64,000 nt of DNA, from positions 434,001-498,000 of the forward strand of contig CAVZYN010000018.1 of the NCBI GenBank assembly GCA_963779515.1. The letters run 5' to 3'. The position numbers were made by a program, and so were the translations under genes. Shown piece after piece: positions 53,758 through 61,921 of this stretch. The notes under the pieces were generated by a model, which worked only from the letters and a program-made list of their open reading frames with translations, was not told the DNA's origin and made no database searches. Each line of letters opens with the position of its first letter. Within the stretch, counting starts at the first letter, position 1. The stretch is from CAVZYN01 sp963779515 (GTDB lineage: Bacteria; Pseudomonadota; Alphaproteobacteria; Rhizobiales; Hyphomicrobiaceae).

Positions 53758-55176
53758 ATGTCTACAACAATCTTGCAGCCCGAGTTGGCTGCAAAACAAA
53801 AGGAACGGAGCCTAAGCTCCGTCAAAGCGTTCCGGAACGATGAGCGTGGCGTCGTCGCCATGATTTTCGGTCTGCTGTTCATTCCATTGCTGATGGCGAT
53901 CGGTTTGGCGGTCGACGTTGCTCGTTGGGTCCAGTCCAAGAACGAGAGCCAGTCGGTCGTTGACGCCATGGCGCTGGCGGCTGGCCGCGCGGCTCAAATG
54001 GCCACGAACGGTGCTGAGGCGGCGGCTGAGCTCGCGGCTCAGAACTACTTCGCGGCATCGAAGCCAAAGAGCTTGCTCGGCGGCCAGGTTGCCGTCACGC
54101 CCAAGAACGCCGGCACCTCGTTCGACATCGTCGTCACGGGTTGGATTCGCACGCCGTTCATGAGCGTCGCCAACGTGGGCGGCGGCTCGAATGCGAGCCC
54201 GGCGGCTGCCGCGGCAGGCTGCCCAGCCGGCAACGGCTTCGCGTGCATGAAGGTCGAAGCGAAAGCATCGTCCATCCTCGCCGCCGGTGGCAACAACGGT
54301 AGCAACGTCGAAGTCTCGATGATGCTCGACGTGACGGGCTCGATGGGCCCGGGCTACGGCGATGGCAAGAAGATGCAAGACCTGATTGCCGCGGCCAAGG
54401 ACGCCGTCGACATCCTGGTCTGGGCCGACCAAAGCAAGTACACCTCGAAGGTCTCGCTCGCGGCATTCTCCGAGCGCGTCAACGTGGGAACCTATGCTGC
54501 GGCCGTCACGGGTTTGAACGCGACCAGCGGCAGCAGCAAGCTGCGGCCGTGCGTCACCGAGCGGCTTGGCACCCACGCCTACACCGACGAGGCTCCCGGA
54601 ACGGGCAAGTGGATCGGGAATTACAAGGGCAATACCGGCAGCAACAATTACAACAGCTCCGGCACGTGCGGCTCGGACAATCCAAGTGCTACCGAGGCGC
54701 TGGTGCCGTTGACCAAGGACAAAGATGTACTGAAGGCGCAAATCGAAGCCTTGACGCCGAACGGCGGTACGGCGGGTCACCTCGGCACGGCGTGGGCCTG
54801 GTACACGCTGTCGCCGAAGTGGAACACGATCTGGCCAACGTCGGCAGCTGGCCCCTACGCCGATCTGACGACCTTCAACGCGGCAGGCGCGCCAAAGCTT
54901 CGCAAGATCGCGGTGTTGATGACGGACGGCGACTACAACGTCCAGTACTCGGGTACTGGGTCCGGACCACAAGCGACGACACTGTGCCAGAAGATGAAGG
55001 ACGCCAAGATCGAAATCTACACGATCGGTTTCCAGGTGAGCAGTGCCGCCGCGACGCTCCTGCAAGGATGCGCCACGGATGCGAGCCACTTCTACAATGC
55101 CTCGTCGGGTGAAGCTTTGAAGCAAGCCTTCCGTGACATTGCACTCAAGGTCTCGTCGCTGCGTCTCTCGCAGTAA
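53758..55176 (+). CDS. TadG-like pilus assembly protein with von Willebrand A domain
   Basis: 472 residues from the ATG at 53758 (AGGAGG seven bases upstream). The N-terminus is of the TadE/TadG type: FRNDERGVVAMIFGLLFIPL then LMAIGLAVDVARWVQSKNES and QSVVDAMALAAG, which is one membrane segment and a helical stalk. The rest is a VWA domain with the MIDAS motif LDVTGSMGPG and VLMTDGDYN. Cys residues in GCPAGNGFACMK and VTERLGTHA-flanking segments may pair outside the membrane. TadG proteins help Flp-type pili or act as surface proteins. No tad cluster is present, so it is a stand-alone paralogue. Confidence 0.87.
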   Translation: MSTTILQPELAAKQKERSLSSVKAFRNDERGVVAMIFGLLFIPLLMAIGLAVDVARWVQSKNESQSVVDAMALAAGRAAQMATNGAEAAAELAAQNYFAASKPKSLLGGQVAVTPKNAGTSFDIVVTGWIRTPFMSVANVGGGSNASPAAAAAGCPAGNGFACMKVEAKASSILAAGGNNGSNVEVSMMLDVTGSMGPGYGDGKKMQDLIAAAKDAVDILVWADQSKYTSKVSLAAFSERVNVGTYAAAVTGLNATSGSSKLRPCVTERLGTHAYTDEAPGTGKWIGNYKGNTGSNNYNSSGTCGSDNPSATEALVPLTKDKDVLKAQIEALTPNGGTAGHLGTAWAWYTLSPKWNTIWPTSAAGPYADLTTFNAAGAPKLRKIAVLMTDGDYNVQYSGTGSGPQATTLCQKMKDAKIEIYTIGFQVSSAAATLLQGCATDASHFYNASSGEALKQAFRDIALKVSSLRLSQ

Positions 55177-55206
55177 CCTGGTCGACGCCGGCTTGCACAG
55201 CGGGTA

Positions 55207-55240
55207 CGGGAGGAGCTCAGGCTCCTCCCGATACTCGTTT
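55207..55240 (+). terminator. Terminator of the TadG-like gene
   Basis: CGGGAGGAGC and GCTCCTCCCG form a perfect 10-bp stem with a TCAG loop, 30 bases after the stop codon, followed by a weak T-rich tail (actcgttt). Confidence 0.75.
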
Positions 55241-55272
55241 CAGCATTTGGCGCGAGATGACTGAAACTGACG

Positions 55273-55560
55273 TCACTCTTCTTCGCCGAACCCATCGAGG
55301 ACGAGCTCCGACAACGCCGCGATGGCTTCTGGTGCGTCCGGCCCCTCGGCTTCGATCAAAATGGTGGTGCCCGGCCCCGCGGCCAGCATCATGAGCCCCA
55401 TGATCGACGTGCCGCCGACCGATTGGCCGTCGCGCGTCACCCGAACCTCGGCGTCGTACTTCTCGGCACACTTCACGAACTTGGCCGACGCCCGCGCGTG
55501 CAGCCCTTTGCGATTCCTGATCGTGACCTCGGCCTGCGGCCCGCTGCTGTCCGGCATCAT
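55273..55560 (-). CDS. ptsH: HPr family phosphocarrier protein (PTS regulatory)
   Basis: A 95-residue HPr-like protein. The phospho-acceptor is His21 (KGLHARASAKF) and the regulatory Ser is Ser52 (GGTSIMGLMML). It takes phosphate from EI and passes it to EIIA(Man) in a chain that in alphaproteobacteria mainly regulates metabolism rather than sugar uptake. The ATG at 55560 or the next one at 55557 starts it. It is in order with EIIA, hprK, chvG and chvI. Confidence 0.95.
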   Translation of the reverse strand: MMPDSSGPQAEVTIRNRKGLHARASAKFVKCAEKYDAEVRVTRDGQSVGGTSIMGLMMLAAGPGTTILIEAEGPDAPEAIAALSELVLDGFGEEE

Positions 55561-55577
55561 CCCCGCCCGCGCTGGTA

Positions 55578-55982
55578 TTACTTTTCGCCGGCCAGCACCT
55601 GGCTTGCGACGCTGATGTACTTCCGGCCCGCTTCCTTGCCGGCAATGATCGCCTGCGCCACGGTCATTTCGGAGCGCACGCTGGCGAGCTTGATCAGCAT
55701 CGGCAGATTGATCCCCGCGATCACCTCGCAGCCGGTCTCTTCCATGATGTTGATGGCGAGATTGGACGGCGTGCCGCCGAACATGTCGGTCAGCACCACC
55801 ACGCCCTTGCCGGCATCGACCCGTTTAACGGCGGAGACGAGTTCATTGCGCCGCTGTTCCATGTCGTCTTCAGGGCCGATCGCGATCGTCTCGAGCCGCT
55901 GTTGGCGGCCGACCACGTGCTCCAGCGCGGCACGGAATTCCGCCGCCAGCCCGCCGTGGGAGACAATCACCAAGCCGATCAT
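55578..55982 (-). CDS. PTS system EIIA component, mannose family
   Basis: A 134-residue EIIA(Man) protein from the ATG at 55982 with AGGGA upstream. It starts with MIGLVIVSHGGLAAEFRAAL, where His9 takes the phosphate. VVVLTDMFGGTPSNLAINIM is the second family motif. Without a sugar permease in the window it belongs to the regulatory PTS branch with ptsH and hprK. Confidence 0.93.
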   Translation of the reverse strand: MIGLVIVSHGGLAAEFRAALEHVVGRQQRLETIAIGPEDDMEQRRNELVSAVKRVDAGKGVVVLTDMFGGTPSNLAINIMEETGCEVIAGINLPMLIKLASVRSEMTVAQAIIAGKEAGRKYISVASQVLAGEK

Positions 55983-56062
55983 CGCAATCCCTGGTTCCGT
56001 GGGTTCTTGCAAGGTAGCCAACGTGGCGCCCTCCCATAGCACATCCGCCGCCAATCGACAGC

Positions 56063-56557
56063 CTAGGAGCGGCGGCTGGCTGGATCGGCATAATGCGAAA
56101 GGTTCGCGAGTGCCAGAGCGATCTTGAGGGGCGCCGAGGCCTCGAAGCCGTGGCAACGGATCAGCGGCACCGCAACGCCCGCGAATTCCGCCGTTTCACC
56201 GGGCTCCGGCAGACGTTCGATCGGCTCAGCGGCCGGAACGAGATCGACGGCGAGCGCGACCACGGCGGTCGGGAGTGAGGGGACCGCAAGGATGCCGACG
56301 CCGCGCACCTCGAGGCGCCCCTGCAGTGTGGGCGGCGCCGCGGCGACGAGGCGGCCATCGTCCGCCGCGAGCAGAACTTGATCGTCGGCGACCAGACGGC
56401 AGGCCTCGAGTGCCAGGTGGTCGAGCCACGGGCTGTCGAGATGGATCAATCGTAACGCGAGGTCGGATTTGCCGGCGCCGGATGGCCCGCGCAGCAGTAT
56501 CCCGCGATCGCCAAAAGCGACGCACGTGGCGTGGATCCGTTCAGTGGCGCCAGCCAA
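56063..56557 (-). CDS. hprK: HPr kinase/phosphorylase, short alphaproteobacterial type
   Basis: 164 residues, beginning at the TTG at 56557, which has GGGGAGG at the right distance and lies inside the end of chvG (17-base overlap). The protein is the catalytic half only: Walker A LRGPSGAGKSDLALRL (Lys30), LVADDQVLL and the VRGVGILAVP capping segment. It phosphorylates HPr on the regulatory Ser. The N-terminal domain of the Gram-positive enzyme is absent, as is normal here. Confidence 0.92.
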   Translation of the reverse strand: MAGATERIHATCVAFGDRGILLRGPSGAGKSDLALRLIHLDSPWLDHLALEACRLVADDQVLLAADDGRLVAAAPPTLQGRLEVRGVGILAVPSLPTAVVALAVDLVPAAEPIERLPEPGETAEFAGVAVPLIRCHGFEASAPLKIALALANLSHYADPASRRS

Positions 56558-58472
56558 GGTGCGCGCCTCCCCGTGCTGCCGGCAACGCCGCCATCGGCAG
56601 ACGCACGACGAAGCGCGCGCCAGAAACGCCGGCGATCCGCCGCGCCTCGAGCTCCGGCTGATCATGCGTTTGGACCTGCTCGCCCGCGCGCGTCTTGCGG
56701 TTCTCCGCCCAGATGCGGCCGCCGTGCGCCTCGACGATTTCGCGCGTGATGCTGAGCCCGAGGCCAGAATTCTTGCCGGTCTTGCCGTCTGTCTGTGGCC
56801 GGTCCGAGTAGAACCGCTTGAAGATATCTTCGAGTTTGTTCTCCGGGATGCCGGGGCCCTGATCCTCGATGGCGATCTCGATTTCGCGGTCAACGTGGCG
56901 CGCGATCACGGTAACGACGCCACCCGACGGCGAGAACGAGAGTGCGTTGTCGACGAGATTGGTGATCACCTGCCCGAGCCGGCTTTCGTGGCCGTCGACG
57001 GCATAAGAGGCGGTATCGCCGGTCGCGGCGTCATCGAGCACGAGTTGAATGCGGCGTTGACTGCCGTGCAGGTCGCGGAACACCTGCACGATGCCCTTGA
57101 CGATCTCGCTGATGTCGAGCCGCGTGATCTCCTGCCGCGCCAGCTCCGCATCGAGCCGCGACGCGCTGGCGATGTCGGTGATCAGCCGGTTGAGGCGCTT
57201 CAGCTCGCCTTGAAACTGCTTCATCAGTTCCGCGCGCTGCGCGTCGGTTTTCGCGTAGTTCATCAATTCAGCCGTCGAGCGCGCCGCCGTCAGCGGATTC
57301 TTGAGTTCGTGCGCGACGTCTTGCGCGAACCGGTCGCTGGCCTCGATGCGCCGGTAGAGCGCTTCCGTCATGTTGCGATAGGCGACCGCCATCTGCCCGA
57401 CTTCATCGCGCCGGTTGGACATGTCGGGAAGCGTGCGCCGCGCGTTGATGTTGTGGCTGACCTGCTCGGCCGCCTCCGACAGCCGGTGCATGGGTCCGGC
57501 GACGCTGCGATTGAGCAGCCACGCCGCGAGCAGCGTCGCCCCGAGTGCGATGCTGCCGAGCCAGATATACATCTTCTGCTCCCGCCACAGGATGCGGTCG
57601 ATCTCGCCGGGTCGCGTCGAGAGCACCAGCACACCGAGAATGGCGCGAACATTGCGGATCGGCACGGTTGCCGTCACGATCTGATTGCCCTTGTTGTCGA
57701 GCAACAGCATCTCGCCAGCGCGGCCCGCGAGCGCGTCGCGCACCTGCGGAAACGACCGGCCATTGGCCGTGCCGATGTCGTGATAAACCGGCAGATCGCC
57801 GCGAATGACGCCCGCGAGAAAGCGGGTCCACAAACTCTTGACCGGCACCAGGCCATTGTCGGTTGTGGGGACCGCCGGCAACTCGATGCGCTCCACTTGG
57901 CCGCGCGTCAGCTGGAACTGCGCCAAATCCGCGACCAGCGTGCCTTCGCGGTCGTAGATGCGCGCGCGCGCGCTCGTCAACTGCACCAGCCGCCGCAGCA
58001 GCGGCGCGACACGTTCCGGCGCAAGCGACAGGCGCAGCGACGCGAGCGAGTCGTCGCGCAGCGGCGCAAATCCGGCGTCGGGCTCCAGCATCTTGTCGAG
58101 ATCGACGATGATGCGATCGGTTTCGAGCTTGGCGTCCGACGCGATCGCCGACGCCATGATCTCGCCCTGCGTGCGCAGGCTCTCCATCTTGGCGTCGCGC
58201 AGCCAGCCGTGGTTCTGATTGATGAAAAACGCGCCGGTCAGCAGCACCGCCGCGCCGATCAGGTTCGAGGCGAGGATGCGCCGCGCGATCGACTTGGTGA
58301 AGAACCGCCAAATCGGTTGTGACCGCACCCATACGCCGGTGTCGAGCCGCGCGATGGCAGCGCCGGCATTCGTCAGGGCAGCGGACGCGGACGCAATAAC
58401 GCCGGCCACGGGCTTGGCCCTTGCCACGTCCACGCCGCCTGCCTGTGGCGGTCCCTCGAAGTCGAGAGCCAT
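56541..58472 (-). CDS. chvG: ChvG-type sensor histidine kinase
   Basis: 643 residues with a short N-terminal cytoplasmic part, a first membrane helix (ILASNLIGAAVLLTGAFF), a periplasmic sensor of about 200 residues, a second helix (MYIWLGSIALGATLLAAWLL), HAMP-type linker and kinase core. The phospho-His is His388 (DVAHELKNPLTAAR); NLVDNALSFS, EDQGPGIP and NSGLGLSITR are the N, G1 and G2 boxes. ChvG senses low pH or envelope state and phosphorylates ChvI. It is 18 bases downstream of chvI and overlaps hprK. Confidence 0.93.
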   Translation of the reverse strand: MALDFEGPPQAGGVDVARAKPVAGVIASASAALTNAGAAIARLDTGVWVRSQPIWRFFTKSIARRILASNLIGAAVLLTGAFFINQNHGWLRDAKMESLRTQGEIMASAIASDAKLETDRIIVDLDKMLEPDAGFAPLRDDSLASLRLSLAPERVAPLLRRLVQLTSARARIYDREGTLVADLAQFQLTRGQVERIELPAVPTTDNGLVPVKSLWTRFLAGVIRGDLPVYHDIGTANGRSFPQVRDALAGRAGEMLLLDNKGNQIVTATVPIRNVRAILGVLVLSTRPGEIDRILWREQKMYIWLGSIALGATLLAAWLLNRSVAGPMHRLSEAAEQVSHNINARRTLPDMSNRRDEVGQMAVAYRNMTEALYRRIEASDRFAQDVAHELKNPLTAARSTAELMNYAKTDAQRAELMKQFQGELKRLNRLITDIASASRLDAELARQEITRLDISEIVKGIVQVFRDLHGSQRRIQLVLDDAATGDTASYAVDGHESRLGQVITNLVDNALSFSPSGGVVTVIARHVDREIEIAIEDQGPGIPENKLEDIFKRFYSDRPQTDGKTGKNSGLGLSITREIVEAHGGRIWAENRKTRAGEQVQTHDQPELEARRIAGVSGARFVVRLPMAALPAARGGAHLGWRH

Positions 58473-58490
58473 GGGCGCCGTCCTCGCGCC

Positions 58491-59198
58491 TTACGCTTCC
58501 TTGAAGCGGTAGCCGACGCCATAGAGCGTTTCGATCACGTCGAAGTCGTCGTCGACCTGCTTGAATTTCTTGCGCAGCCGCTTGATGTGGCTGTCGATCG
58601 TGCGGTCATCGACATAGACCTGATCGTCGTAGGCAGCGTCCATCAGCGCGTCGCGCGTCTTGACGACGCCGGGCCGCGTCGCCAGCGCCTGCAGGATCAG
58701 GAACTCCGTGACGGTCAGCGTCACGGGGAGGTTGTTCCAATGGCACGTGTGCCGCTCGGGATCGAGCTTCAGCATGCCGCGCTCGAGAATGCGCGCGGCC
58801 TCGCCGGCGCTCTGGGTGGCGTCCTTCGGCATGCCGCGGCGAAGTACGGCTTTCACGCGCTCGACGACGAGCCGCGTCGAGAACGGCTTCGAGATGTAAT
58901 CGTCGGCGCCCATCTTCAGGCCGAACAACTCGTCGATTTCCTCGTCCTTCGAGGTGAGGAAGATGACCGGCATGTCGGTGATCTGGCGCAGGCGGCGCAA
59001 CAGTTCCATGCCGTCCATGCGCGGCATCTTGATGTCGAGCACCGCCATGTCGACAGGCTCCTCGGTGATAGCCTCGAGGGCGGCGACGCCGTCGCTGTAC
59101 GTGCGCACCTTGAAGCCTTCCGCCTCCAGCGCCATGCTGAGCGAGGTGAGGATATTGCGTTCGTCGTCGACCAACGCGATGGTGCTTTTCTCTTTCAT
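58491..59198 (-). CDS. chvI: ChvI-type response regulator, OmpR family
   Basis: A 235-residue regulator with the receiver residues Asp11-Asp12, phospho-acceptor Asp55 (AVLDIKMPRMDG), Thr82 and Lys104 (YISKPF), and an OmpR-type winged helix (LTVTEFLILQALATRPGVVK to VDDRTIDSHIKRLRKKFK). It acts with ChvG in acid and envelope responses, and the locus next to pckA and hprK is that of rhizobial chvGI. AGAGG lies upstream of the ATG. Confidence 0.95.
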   Translation of the reverse strand: MKEKSTIALVDDERNILTSLSMALEAEGFKVRTYSDGVAALEAITEEPVDMAVLDIKMPRMDGMELLRRLRQITDMPVIFLTSKDEEIDELFGLKMGADDYISKPFSTRLVVERVKAVLRRGMPKDATQSAGEAARILERGMLKLDPERHTCHWNNLPVTLTVTEFLILQALATRPGVVKTRDALMDAAYDDQVYVDDRTIDSHIKRLRKKFKQVDDDFDVIETLYGVGYRFKEA

Positions 59199-59392
59199 GG
59201 GTCAGCAAACCTCTGAGGCTGGGTCGCGGCTACGCGAGGGTCACAAAGTGGCGCCGCAATGATCTTGCCACCTAATAGCCCGCCTTATGGCCAAAGTGGA
59301 CTGAATGCGACCTGAATGACCGCCGAGGCAACCTTTACGCCCCCGGCGGCACCGTTGACAACCCGGCTTCCACAGCCTGAGGAGCAGCAGTC

Positions 59393-59917
59393 ATGTCCAG
59401 CGATGCGCGCAGCGAGGCGGCGAGCAACGCCCGCCAACTCATTCGGGCGGCTCGCAAATCCGCGCTCGGCACCCTCGATGCGGCGACCCGTGCGCCCTAC
59501 GTGTCGCTGGTGACGGTGGCGCTCGGACCGGCGGGCGAGCCGCTGCTGCTTCTTTCCCGGCTGGCGCGGCACACGCAAAATCTGCAACGCGACCCGCAGG
59601 CGAGCCTGCTGTTCGATGGAACCAGCGCCGAGGGTGATCCGCTGGCGGGTGGACGGGTGACGCTGATGGGCGACCTCGCCGGGGTTCCCACAGCCGGGCG
59701 TGATGCGGCGCGCGCAGCGTTTCTCGCCGCCCATCCCGATGCCGCGATGTATGCCGATTTCGCCGATTTCGGATTTTGGTCGTTCGCGGTCAGCTCCGGC
59801 GCACTTTATCGGTGGTTTTGGCCGCATCGTCGAATTGACGGCGGCGGATGTGCGGGTCCACGTCTGAAACAGCCGGATCAAGGGAAATCTGGGGATAATC
59901 CGTTATGTATACGCTGA
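59393..59917 (+). CDS. HugZ/pyridoxamine 5'-phosphate oxidase-like flavoprotein, 3' frame break
   Basis: The split-barrel protein reads well up to FWSFAVSSG (RQLIRAARKSALGTLDAAT, YVSLVTVALGPAGEPLLLLS). After the GGC at 59798-59800 the frame given here runs into unrelated residues, while skipping one base gives HFIGGFGRIVELTAADVRV ending in Val-stop at 59865-59867, the normal end of this family's barrel. The corrected product is 157 residues. Relatives bind FMN or haem. It is divergent from chvI, and the indel type matches those in denD and addA. Confidence 0.75.
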   Translation: MSSDARSEAASNARQLIRAARKSALGTLDAATRAPYVSLVTVALGPAGEPLLLLSRLARHTQNLQRDPQASLLFDGTSAEGDPLAGGRVTLMGDLAGVPTAGRDAARAAFLAAHPDAAMYADFADFGFWSFAVSSGALYRWFWPHRRIDGGGCAGPRLKQPDQGKSGDNPLCIR

Positions 59918-60200
59918 CGGGCACCGAGAGCCTCTACAGCCCCGGATTATATGACGATTTCACAGGTCTCTTGCGCCTATGAGGGTCTTGCCCGAGGGGT
60001 GTTTAACCATTAATCGAGGGCCTCTTCGGGCGGCGTTCGTCATGCTAGTCTCGGCCTGGAGATTGCAACGGGGGCGCGACTGAGACGTGTCATTCACCTC
60101 TCAGAGCCGCAGGGTCGCTCGCGCGACTCCCGGCGACAGTGCGTGTTCCAACGAACTGATTTTAGCCGGTCCACTTTCACTTCTGGATATCGAAGCCGCC
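59918..60200 (+). other. Leader region of pckA
   Basis: There is no gene here that I can support. A reading frame from the GTG at 60087 joins pckA in frame but lacks a ribosome site. The TTTAACCATTAATCG stretch at 60002-60016 is AT-rich and could be part of the promoter; no clear -10/-35 pair is visible. Confidence 0.35.
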
Positions 60201-61790
60201 ATGACCACACCCTCGTTCCCGATGAACGCCGCGCTGAAAGTTCATCAGAATTTGTCCGAGACCGAGTTGATCGAGCGGGCGGTGGCGCTGGGCGAAGGCC
60301 GTTTGGCTTCGACCGGAGCGTTCGTCGCCGAGACCGGCGTCCACACGGGGCGCTCGCCGCAGGATAAGTTCGTCGTCCGCGACGCCGAGACCGAAAATAT
60401 CATCTGGTGGGACAACAATAAGCCGATGACGCCAGCGGCGTTCGATTTGCTTTACGCCGACTTCCTGGCCCACGCCAAGACGCGCGAACTTTATGTCCAG
60501 GATCTCTATGCCGGCGCCGACGAAAGACATCGCCTCAACGCCCGCATCTTCACCGAGCTCGCCTGGCACTCGCTGTTCATTCGCCACATGCTGCGCCGGC
60601 CAGATGCCGCCGAACTCGCGAATTTCGTTCCTGGATTCACCGTCGTCAATCTGCCGAGCTTCAAGGCCGATCCCGCGAAGTACGGCGTCCGCTCTGAAAC
60701 CGTCATCGCCTGCAATTTCGCCAAGAAGCTCGTGCTGATCGGCGGCTCCTACTACGCCGGCGAAACCAAGAAATCCGTCTTCACCTATCTCAACCACGTC
60801 ATGCCGGCCGCCGGCGTGCTGCCGATGCACTGTTCGGCCAACGCCGGTAAAGCTGGTGAAAGCGCCGTGTTCTTCGGCCTCTCCGGCACCGGCAAGACGA
60901 CGCTCTCCGCCGATCCCAAACGCCTCCTCCTCGGCGATGACGAGCATGGCTGGTCGAAAGACGGTGTCTTCAATTTCGAGGGCGGCTGCTACGCCAAGAC
61001 CATTCGCCTCTCCGCCGAAGCCGAGCCCGACATCTGGGCCGCAACCAACCGCTTCGGCGCCGTGCTCGAGAACGTCATCATCGACGACCACACGAGGAGC
61101 CCCGACTACAACGACGGCCGCCTGACCGAAAACACGCGCTCCTGCTACCCGCTCGAGTTCATCCCGCATGCGAGCCCGACGTCGACGGCGGGCCACCCGA
61201 AAAACATCGTCATGCTGTGCGCCGACGCCTTCGGCGTGATGCCGCCGATCGCCAAGCTGACGCCGAGTCAGGCGATGTATCACTTCCTCTCGGGTTACAC
61301 CGCGAAGGTGGCCGGCACCGAGAAAGGCATGAAGGGCAACGAGGCCTCGGCGACGTTCTCGACCTGCTTCGGCGCGCCGTTCCTGCCACGGCATCCGTCT
61401 GTCTATGGCGACATGCTGCGCACGTTGATCGCCGAACACAAAGTCGATTGCTGGCTGATCAACACCGGCTGGACCGGCGGCAAGTTCGGCACCGGCAGCC
61501 GCATGCCGATCAAGGCGACGCGCGCATTGTTGGATGCGGCGCTGTCGGGCGAATTGAAATCGCAGCCGATGCGCCGCGACGCCGTGTTCGGTTTCGAAGT
61601 GCCGCTGTCGCTCGAAGGCGTCGATCCGAAAATCCTGACGCCGCGCGAGACCTGGGCCGACAAGGCCGCCTACGATCAGACTGCGAAAGCCCTCGTCGAC
61701 ATGTTCACGAAAAACTTCGCGAAATTCGAAGCCCACGTCGATGCGGATGTGAAAGCGGCGGCGCCAGCGTTGCGGCAGGCGGCGGAGTAA
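60201..61790 (+). CDS. pckA: Phosphoenolpyruvate carboxykinase (ATP)
   Basis: A 529-residue ATP-type PEPCK from the ATG at 60201. The substrate region is GVHTGRSPQDKFVVRD; the kinase-1a P-loop is GLSGTGKT (226-233) in FFGLSGTGKTTLSADPKR; LLGDDEHGW binds the metals; and VMLCADAFGVMPPIAKLTP lies in the C-terminal half. It converts oxaloacetate to phosphoenolpyruvate in gluconeogenesis. In rhizobia pckA adjoins chvI, which the order here shows too. Another start at 60222 (MNAALKVHQN) is possible. Confidence 0.97.
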   Translation: MTTPSFPMNAALKVHQNLSETELIERAVALGEGRLASTGAFVAETGVHTGRSPQDKFVVRDAETENIIWWDNNKPMTPAAFDLLYADFLAHAKTRELYVQDLYAGADERHRLNARIFTELAWHSLFIRHMLRRPDAAELANFVPGFTVVNLPSFKADPAKYGVRSETVIACNFAKKLVLIGGSYYAGETKKSVFTYLNHVMPAAGVLPMHCSANAGKAGESAVFFGLSGTGKTTLSADPKRLLLGDDEHGWSKDGVFNFEGGCYAKTIRLSAEAEPDIWAATNRFGAVLENVIIDDHTRSPDYNDGRLTENTRSCYPLEFIPHASPTSTAGHPKNIVMLCADAFGVMPPIAKLTPSQAMYHFLSGYTAKVAGTEKGMKGNEASATFSTCFGAPFLPRHPSVYGDMLRTLIAEHKVDCWLINTGWTGGKFGTGSRMPIKATRALLDAALSGELKSQPMRRDAVFGFEVPLSLEGVDPKILTPRETWADKAAYDQTAKALVDMFTKNFAKFEAHVDADVKAAAPALRQAAE

Positions 61791-61795
61791 GCCGT

Positions 61796-61817
61796 CTACT
61801 CCCGCGCGCGGGAGTAG
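61796..61817. terminator. Perfect 22-bp palindrome after pckA
   Basis: CTACTCCCGCG and CGCGGGAGTAG are exact complements without a loop, starting 6 bases after the pckA stop. The lack of a T-run makes this a possible, not certain, terminator. Confidence 0.5.
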
Positions 61818-61837
61818 TCATGAGCATCTTTAATCCG

Positions 61838-61921
61838 CCTCACCCTGAGCCTGTCGAAGGGCGAGCGGCCCGCATGCGGCGACACCACGGCCGCCCATGG
61901 TTCGACAAGCTCACCACGAGG
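61838..61921. repeat. Palindromic repeat, family A, copy 2
   Basis: The arms CCTCACCCTGAGCCTGTCG and TCGACAAGCTCACCACGAGG match copy 1 at 11973-12061. The right arm runs into the 3' end of the acyl-CoA synthetase gene and supplies its stop codon. Confidence 0.82.

Noticed and set aside
56469..58322. 617-codon open frame antisense to chvG
   Set aside because: Shadow of chvG; Arg/Asp/His-rich and without motifs.
60177..61736. 519-codon open frame antisense to pckA
   Set aside because: It mirrors pckA codon bias in high-GC DNA, gives an Arg/His/Gly-rich product without any motif, and pckA is certain.
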